A DNA stretch of 31,437 nucleotides, from contig JANDJZ010000553.1 of NCBI GenBank assembly GCA_027943245.1, positions 1 to 31,437 of the forward strand, given 5' to 3'. Positions 26,177 through 31,437 of the stretch are shown here, piece by piece. Under the pieces are notes generated by a model. That model saw only the letters and a list, made by a program, of their open reading frames with translations. It searched no databases and was not told where the DNA came from. Within the stretch, counting starts at the first letter, position 1; every line of letters starts with the position of its first letter. Origin of the DNA: Acanthamoeba sp. SK_2022b. Lineage: Eukaryota > Discosea > Longamoebia > Acanthamoebidae. The position numbers were made by a program, and so were the translations under genes.

Positions 26177-27588
26177 CTGTTATAGACAGTCTTCATGACC
26201 TTGACAGAGACTCCCAGGTAATCACTGAACCTGTTGTGGAGGTGCTCTATGGTCTCACCTTCCTCCAGGAGAATCCTCTCTGTGTTTGTTGTTGTTGTTG
26301 TTGTTGTACATTAGTTGTTTTTTTGTTGTTGTTTTTTTGCCTGTGTGTGTGTGTGAGAGAGAGAACCTGCAAAGAGATTGGTGATGACCATCCTCCTGAA
26401 GTCAAGGGCTGAGGTGGTGAGCTCAGGGTTAAAGTCTTTGATGAGGATTTTGAATTGGATAGCAAATGCTCCAGTTGTGATGGGGTTGCCAACCGAGTTG
26501 AGCCACAGAGCCAGAGGGGGATCAGCAGGATCTATGCAGAGGTGGGGCCTCACTCTCTGTTTGAAGAACTCTATATAGGTAAACAGCTGAGGCGGGAGGG
26601 GCAGGTGAGTGGTGTTGAGGCAAGTCACCTTTTCATCACCCACCTGCATCACCATCTCCTCTGCATCCCATTGCAGGTGATCTGCATAGAGGTTCACAAA
26701 GACCTGTTTCCTGAGTCCCCCACCGAGGTAGAGCATCATCCCCATCAGAATCCTTTGCATTGCCATCCTCCTCACCCTTTTAGACTACCACAACAACACA
26801 ACACCACCACACCATCAACACCACACCAACACCACAACACCCCCACACATCCACCACAACATCACCACACCATCACCACAACACCACCACAACACCACAC
26901 CACAACACCACCACCACACTACACCACAACCACAGCATCCCCACAAAGTCACAACGTGTTGTGGTAATGGTCCAGTTATGTTGTGGTGTTGTTGTGATGG
27001 TGTTGTGGTGGTGTTGTGATGTGGTTGTGTTGTAGTGGTGTGGTGGTGGTGCAGTTGTGTTATGGGAGGGGGGCTGTTGTGGCGTTGGTGTAGTTGTGTT
27101 GACCAGCAGAGCCTTGATCTCATCCACACTCAGCACCTTGAGGAACAGCCCCATGTGCTTGCCCCATTGCTTGACCAGCCAGGAAAAAAAGGCCAGGCCC
27201 TCTTCCTTGGTAAAGAACTTGCCTGCCAGCCCCAAAGATAAAACCAACAACAAAATGAATAGAGAGAGAGAATAAAGTCAGTCATGTGTGTGTTTGTGTG
27301 TGTGCAAATAAAAAGAGATCACAACAAAATATTCCCTCCCCCCAAGAAACCCTTCAGAATGCAACCAAGACAATAAAAAAACAAAAAAAAAAAAAAAAAC
27401 AAAAAACAACCTTCAGCAGTCATGTGTTTTTCATCTGCCAGAAGGACTCTGTTCCTGGCTGCCTGAAGCTTGCCTAGTAGCTTCTTGCAGATGATGAGGT
27501 TTGTGAGCTCCTGGTTCGTGGCCTCCTTCAGCTCTGTCCTCAGGAACTTGACAAAACCCTTGAGCAGCCAGCACTTGGTCCACACAGT
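26177..27588 (-). pseudogene. Second tyrosine-recombinase-like module (5'-truncated or read from upstream)
   Basis: Catalytic module related to tyrosine recombinases. Phase-consistent exons: 27588-27411, 27222-27104, 26784-26367, 26279-26177. Landmarks: a helical N-terminal part (LLKGFVKFLRTELKEA, FFSWLVKQWGKH), GGGLRKQVFVNL (first Arg box), GDEKVTCLNTTHLPLP (Lys hairpin), LALWLNSVGNPIT, SALDFRRMVITNLFAG (second Arg), and FSDYLGVSVKVMKTVYNR with the candidate nucleophilic Tyr. The exon starting at 26784 begins at the same protein position as exon 3 of the upstream paralogue. No ATG opens the module; upstream the frame is open for 19 codons beyond a TAA at 27591-27589 and can be joined by splicing to the upstream recombinase. 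The His of the HxxR box is not evident. It is called a pseudogene only because it lacks its own start and follows a stop; the exons themselves are intact. Confidence 0.55.
26781..27080. repeat. Long AC-rich / GT-rich imperfect inverted repeat in recombinase intron
   Basis: A roughly 150-bp arm of degenerate ACCACAACACC units (26781-26940) is followed by a roughly 120-bp arm of GTTGTGGTGTTGTG units (26957-27080), with a short centre near CACAACGTGTTGTGG. Both lie within the intron between recombinase exon borders 27104 and 26784. The arms are low-complexity complements and could form a long hairpin in DNA or RNA. Confidence 0.8.
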
Positions 27589-27638
27589 TTAACCTGGCCC
27601 ATAGTAGGCCTCCAGCCACTGAATGTACTCTTTCCCTT

Positions 27639-29870
27639 TCAGGTTCCTGGAGCAAACTCACAGTAGCTGGAAGACCTACATAGGGGAAATCAAAAAACAA
27701 AAAAAAAGTTAGTCAACACCAACAGAGCAAACAAACAAAAAAAAAGTTCATAGGTTCAGTGTGAATGCTGCATTTTGTAAGATGAAGATGAATTTGGACT
27801 GCATTTTGTGAAATAGATATATAAAATGTTGGTTTTACGCCCATTTCATTTTGCCAAATAAGATACCCCTTCATTTTGCAAAATCCAGCATTGCTAACCC
27901 CACTCTTACCCTGTTGGGCGGGCATTGTATATCACTCCAAAGTGAAGGGTTCTCATTGAGGTAGAGGCCTTGCACAAGTTGGGATTGTACTCCAATGTTG
28001 GACTCAAGGCTGCTGGCGCGGTTGTAGTGAGCTTCCATGACCTGGGGGGCTACGTTCAGGAAGATTCCCAGCTTGCACATGAACTCATCAAAGGTGCCCT
28101 CATAGCTGATTTCTCCCTTGAAGAAGGCAGTGATGAAGGCTCGTCGGAATGAGAGAGAGGTGAGATGAAGCAAGGGGTGGAACTCGATGGAGACAGCCTG
28201 GAGGGCTTTGGAGTATGAGGTGTACTCCATGGGTCGGCCTGCATAGTTGACCCAGAGGCTCAGTAGGTCAACATCAGTTTTGGTGCCTGTAGAAGAGTCA
28301 TCTAAGATGAGCAGGGCAGGCCAAACTTGCTTCAGGAAGAACTCGAAGTAGTGTTTCAGATGAGTGCACATGGGCACACTATTGGTCCATGACCGGGAAA
28401 CCTTCTCTGCAGCCATGACAGCCATCAGAGATTTGGCATCAAAGGTCCAGAGAAGGCGATCCAGACGAATGCCGGCTAAGATCTCGCGCCGCAGGCCACC
28501 ATTCAGCACCTCTGAGAGTGCTATCAGGTAACGCTGAAAACGCCAGGCAGCTTGGTGGTGCTTTTCCTTTGTAGACTGTAATTTGCAAAATAAATAAGTG
28601 TTTTAGTTTGCGAAATGGTGGCGTATGTTCATTTTGCAAAATGAATATAGTGTGGCATGTGGGAATCCATACCTTATCCATAACTGTGAAGCCTTGATTA
28701 CTTTTGGCATGGGCAGCGTTGTTGGCATCTTTGTCCTTGTCCTTCTTGTCTTGGCCATCATCACCATCACAGTTGGCATGGTTGTCGTCATTGTTGTCGT
28801 TGTCGTGGTAGTCGTTGTCATTGTCGTCATCATCATCATTGTCATCGTCATTGTCATCATTGTTGTTGTTGTTGTCATTGTTGTCGTCATCGTTGTCATC
28901 ATCGTTGTTGTTGATGTCATCGTCATTCATGGCCTGGGATGCAAGTAGCTTGAAGGGCTTGGACAGATGGTGCAAACGTTCCACCAGCCAGAGAATGAAG
29001 GTTGGCCACTCAGCACTGTCAAGCATGAGTCCATTTTCGATGAGCTCCTCCTCGTTGAAGGCCTCAGCAAGTGATCTCTTGTACTCTCGCTTGCCCTGCT
29101 CCGCGAAATTGCACAGCAGCTTCCAGCACTTGGTGAGCTGTTGCTGCTCGATGTCGCACTGGTCTCGATCCCTGACTGTGTCTAACAAGATCTCGTCCTC
29201 GATCCAGCCCAGAACCTTGACAAGGTGGGTGGCCTTGTTCCTCTTGGTCAAACCGCTGACACGCTCGTTCATCCAGCAAATCCAGCCTCGAACCCAAGCT
29301 ACACTCCACAGCATGCCCAGCTGCAGGTGCTCATCCAGCAAGCCCTCCATCTGCTTGACAAACTTGAAGTAGTTGCCAAGAGTGGACATCATGTCACTTG
29401 TTGTTTGTTGTGTGTGCTGATAAGCTACACAAGCTTGCTCAGCACCAGGAGACTGCAAGCATGCACACATGCATGCACAGGTTAATGATTCTTTGGGTAA
29501 CCTTGTCTATTCCGTATTTTATAAAATAAATATATAGAAATGTGATACGCATTTAGCGAAATGGATTCACATTTTATTTTACAAAATAATCAATGCCATA
29601 GAATTCATTTTGCAAAATTATTACCTTGTCCTGTGCTTTGCGCGCAGCGGCTGCTCTTTGGGCAGTCAGGTGTAGGCTCTTGTCTCGCTGGTTTTGATTG
29701 AGGCTGTGGTTGAGGTGCTCAGCTCGAAAGCTCTCAAGTTGTGGAAACAGCACCACTGTTGGCCCAGGAAGGCCATAGAAGTAGCCATCAGGACAAGACT
29801 GCAGGAAATCATTCACTGCCTCCATACTGTAGAGCTCGCCAAGCTCCAGGTTGTTCATGGTTACTGCCAT
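27639..29870 (-). CDS. Tyrosine-recombinase-like protein, subtelomeric
   Basis: Four-exon model: 29870-29625, 29452-28673, 28575-27911, then either 27675-27639 (stop TGA, 575 aa) or 27646-27589 (stop TAA, 582 aa); all phases agree. ATG 29870 (MAVTMNNLELGELYS). The N-terminal half is helical, as in core-binding domains (NYFKFVKQMEGLL, WICWMNERVSGLTKRNKATHLVKVLGWIEDEI), followed by an Asp/Asn-rich insertion. The C-terminal half matches a tyrosine-recombinase catalytic layout: NGGLRREILAGIRLDRL (first Arg), AEKVSRSWTNSVPMCTHL (Lys), LLSLWVNYAGRPM, LTSLSFRRAFITAFF (second Arg), FLNVAPQVMEAHYNR (Tyr nucleophile). The usual His three residues before the second Arg is not evident. Such enzymes mobilise Crypton, DIRS and captain-type elements. 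Family call rests on ordered motifs read by eye; structural confirmation would matter. GC content is lower than in the housekeeping block. Confidence 0.6.
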
Positions 29871-30090
29871 GGCGGGCAATCTATCTCTCTCTCTCTCTCT
29901 TCTTTGTCCTCACACACAAAATGGACAAGCATGCATGCTGTGTGGGCGAAGCAATTCTTAGAAGAAATTTTATCTTTCAGTGCAAAATCGCAGCCAATAC
30001 ATTTTCGGGGTTGCCATATTTCCTTTATTTTATGAAATGAAGCAGGAAAACACCTATTTCCTTCTGGCCAGGGGGGGCATCTTGCAAAAT
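27768..30090. repeat. Dispersed palindromic ATTTTGCAAAAT-like motif in introns and flanks
   Basis: Near-palindromic copies, exact or with one or two changes, occur near 27770, 27801, 27846, 27873, 28571, 28605, 28631, 29520, 29553, 29575, 29606, 30029 and 30081. Apart from the copies in the 5' flank, they lie in the introns of the recombinase-like gene. Exact TTTTGCAAAA cores occur at least at about 27875, 28633 and 29608. Function unknown. Confidence 0.65.
28735..28922. repeat. Coding GTT/GTC/ATC low-complexity tract (Asp/Asn run)
   Basis: Trinucleotide-type repeat encoding a long Asp/Asn-rich insertion on the minus strand between the N-terminal and catalytic halves of the recombinase-like protein. 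Mixed GAT/GAC/AAT/AAC codons and the single open frame suggest it is translated. Confidence 0.85.
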
Positions 30091-30161
30091 CCAGAGGCGC
30101 GGCAAGTTAATCTTCTCGCTTCGCCAACGCTCAAGCACACAAACAAACAACAAACAACAAC
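29871..30161. promoter_or_regulatory. Divergent intergenic region, recombinase / Ser-rich gene
   Basis: A 291-bp spacer between divergent start codons, with a (CT)n run at about 29882-29901, two ATTTTG/AAAT palindrome variants near 30029 and 30081, and AAACAAACAACAAACAACAAC immediately before ATG 30162, an A-rich leader typical of an efficiently translated start. It presumably drives both genes. Confidence 0.45.
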
Positions 30162-30612
30162 ATGCCACGCGTCCAGAAAGGATCCACTGCCAGCAAGAAG
30201 GCAAAATCAGCAGCAAAGAAATCTTCGTCATCCTCATCTTCATCATCCTCACCATCCTCATCATCCTCATCATCTCCAGTGTTGTCGTCATCATCATCGT
30301 CATCTGCCACTACTGTGCAAGCAAGGCTCTATGAGTCAGTACTTGAACGTACGTCCCCCCCCCACCAGGTCATAATGTTCAACTTTCTGTGTGTGTGTTT
30401 ATTTTGCCATATCAATCTATCAACTTCCATGTTTGTGCGTGTGCCTTGTACTCGTTAGGGTGGAACCGCTTTTCGCCAGCCCAGATGGCCAAATCGACTA
30501 GGGTTAGGGGAGTGGTCAAACTCCTAGGTTACCAATGGCCTTCAAGCGGAGTTATAGCGCCAATTTCTATTGGCTCCCGAATTTTCATCGAATTTTTTGA
30601 TTGGTCGACAGG
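30162..30612 (+). CDS. Hypothetical Ser-rich protein, last gene before the telomere
   Basis: Exon 1 (30162-30349) encodes MPRVQKGSTASKKAKSAAKK, a basic stretch resembling a nuclear or nucleolar signal, then two poly-Ser runs and ATTVQARLYESVLE. Donor GAAC|GTACGT and acceptor CGTTAG|GGTGG (exon 2 from 30460) keep the frame: RWNRFSPAQMAKSTRVRGVV, KLLGYQWPSSGVIAP, ISIGSRIFIEFFDWSTG, ending at a donor ACAG|GTAATC near 30612. A candidate last exon (TTTTCCAG|GCATGG, 31004) would add GMDPGKI and stop at TAA 31021, 13 bp before the telomere array. No family recognised. The 3' end may have been lost or reshaped by telomere addition. Only the first two exons are claimed. Confidence 0.45.
30228..30303. 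repeat. TCA/TCC/TCT trinucleotide repeat encoding poly-Ser
   Basis: Interrupted Ser-codon tract in exon 1 of the 30162 gene (TCATCCTCATCTTCATCATC type). A shorter (ATC)n tract at about 30751-30775 lies in the non-coding sequence beyond. Confidence 0.85.
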
Positions 30613-30835
30613 TAATCGAGCCACCCTGCCCTTGAACTTCATCCCACATACATGTGCATGGTCTTGTTAAATTGCTAAAACTATACCCTATGCAATGCAC
30701 CACTTGGTTTTAAATGCTGTTTAGTACCATCACCCATCATTCATAATCACTCATCATCATCATCATCATCATCAGATGTCTGTGCTGTTGCTGGTGTTGC
30801 GCCTGCTCAACAAAGACTGTAATATGTATTTGTGT
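30613..30835. other. Non-coding subtelomeric sequence
   Basis: AT-rich sequence with a CAT/ATC microsatellite at about 30749-30775 and no convincing coding frame. It separates the last clear exon from the TG-rich subtelomeric repeats. Confidence 0.55.
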
Positions 30836-30948
30836 GGGTGTGTGTTGGAGGGTGGGTGTGGCTGTGGCTGTGGTTGTGGTTGTGGGTTAGGGTGTGAGGT
30901 GTGAGGTTGGTGTGGTTGTGGTTGTGGGTGAGAGTAGGTAGGTGGAGG
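30836..30948 (+). repeat. TG/GTGGTTGTGG degenerate subtelomeric repeat
   Basis: Tandem degenerate GTGGGTGTG, GGCTGT, GGTTGT and GTGAGGT units, with one embedded GGGTTAGGG (about 30885-30893). The G-rich strand has the same orientation as the telomere, suggesting a degenerate telomere-like origin or a G-quadruplex-prone subtelomeric minisatellite. Confidence 0.75.
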
Positions 30949-31035
30949 GAGCATATTATGATGTTGAAACAAAACAGTAGAGAATTTAATTATCTTTTCC
31001 AGGCATGGATCCAGGCAAAATATAATGATGAACAC

Positions 31036-31070
<35 letters not shown>

Positions 31071-31437
31071 GGTTAGGGTTAGGGTTAGGGTTAGGGTTAG
31101 GGTTAGGGTTAGGGTTAGGGTTAGGGTTTAGTAGTTAGGGTTTAGGGTTAGGGTTAGGGTTAGGGTTAGGGTTAGGGTTAGGGTTAGGGTTAGGGTTAGG
31201 GTTAGGGTTAGGGTTAGGGTTAGGGTTAGGGTTAGGGTTAGGGTTAGGGTTAGGGTTAGGGTTAGGGTTAGGGTTAGGGTTAGGGTTAGGGTTAGGGTTA
31301 GGGTTAGGGTTAGGGTTAGGGTTAGGGTTAGGGTTAGGGTTAGGGTTAGGGTTAGGGTTAGGGTTAGGGTTAGGGTTAGGGTTAGGGTTAGGGTTAGGGT
31401 TAGGGTTAGGGTTAGGGTTAGGGTTAGGGTTAGGGTT
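31036..31437 (+). repeat. Telomere, (TTAGGG)n
   Basis: 402 bp of TTAGGG repeats, about 66 units, running to the end of the window with the G-rich strand 5'->3' outward, so the window's right edge is (or is very near) the physical chromosome end. The proximal part contains variants: one TTTAGGG unit at about 31047 and a disturbed block TTTAGTAGTTAGGGTTTAGGG (31127-31147). Distal of about 31147 the repeats look perfect, as expected for telomerase-added DNA. Confidence 0.98.

Noticed and set aside
28603..28948. Met/Thr-rich and Val/Ile-rich frames on both strands
   Set aside because: Other readings of the trinucleotide tract that encodes the Asp/Asn insertion; only the Asp/Asn frame connects to conserved protein on both sides.
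30460..30620. Possible tRNA or small RNA gene in the GC-richer island
   Set aside because: I could not form a cloverleaf or find A/B boxes at proper spacing; the frame-consistent exon is the better reading.
31036..31437. Tandem hexamer array considered as a CRISPR or satellite repeat
   Set aside because: Six-base period, no spacers, terminal position and outward G-rich strand identify it as a telomere.

Overview
The window is the right-hand end of a eukaryotic chromosome. It terminates in about 400 bp of (TTAGGG)n whose G-rich strand runs 5'->3' off the right edge. The first ~21.8 kb is GC-rich and holds densely packed, intron-rich genes with short GT-AG introns that often contain dinucleotide or other simple repeats. 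Gene content (STRAP, RPB1, a choline-monooxygenase-type Rieske oxygenase, a DENN+WD40 protein, a two-domain cytidine/dCMP-type deaminase), compact introns and vertebrate-type telomere repeats fit a free-living amoebozoan, most likely Acanthamoeba or a relative. That assignment is inference from style and content, not from a database match.

Layout: (1) 1-823, minus strand: 5' part of a STRAP-like WD40 gene, cut by the window edge. (2) 7839-1220, minus: a complete 12-exon RNA polymerase II largest subunit (RPB1), 1,807 aa by my splice model, with 36 C-terminal heptads. (3) 8846-9423, plus: a small secreted Cys/Lys/Pro-repeat protein with its own CCAAT/TATA-type promoter. (4) 11668-9576, minus: a 10-exon Rieske/mononuclear-iron oxygenase, 465 aa by model. 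(5) 12015-19143, plus: a long multi-exon DENN-domain protein with eight C-terminal WD40 repeats (DENND3/SCD1 architecture, predicted Rab GEF). (6) 21742-19486, minus: a seven-exon double-deaminase protein of CDADC1 type, 624 aa by model, whose first domain lacks the catalytic Glu and whose second domain is complete.

At about 21.85 kb the character changes abruptly. The remaining ~9.5 kb to the telomere is AT- and simple-sequence-rich. It holds a T-poor, AC-rich plus-strand gene of unknown function (21953/22523-23558) followed by a perfect 31-bp inverted repeat. Then, on the minus strand, come two related tyrosine-recombinase-like modules (29870-27589 and 27588-26177) followed by two chromodomains (25759-24566). 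The two recombinase modules share at least one intron position and read in the same frame, separated by one TAA. The chromodomain segment carries two in-frame TGA codons. A short plus-strand gene with a Ser-rich N-terminus (30162-30612) is the last gene before the telomere.

The most interesting candidate for an undescribed system is this subtelomeric tyrosine-recombinase/chromodomain locus. It could be a Crypton/captain-like mobile element using a chromatin reader for subtelomeric targeting, now partly decayed or expressed by unusual means. The GC-rich genes are housekeeping or metabolic, and I see no functional link between them and the subtelomeric locus.
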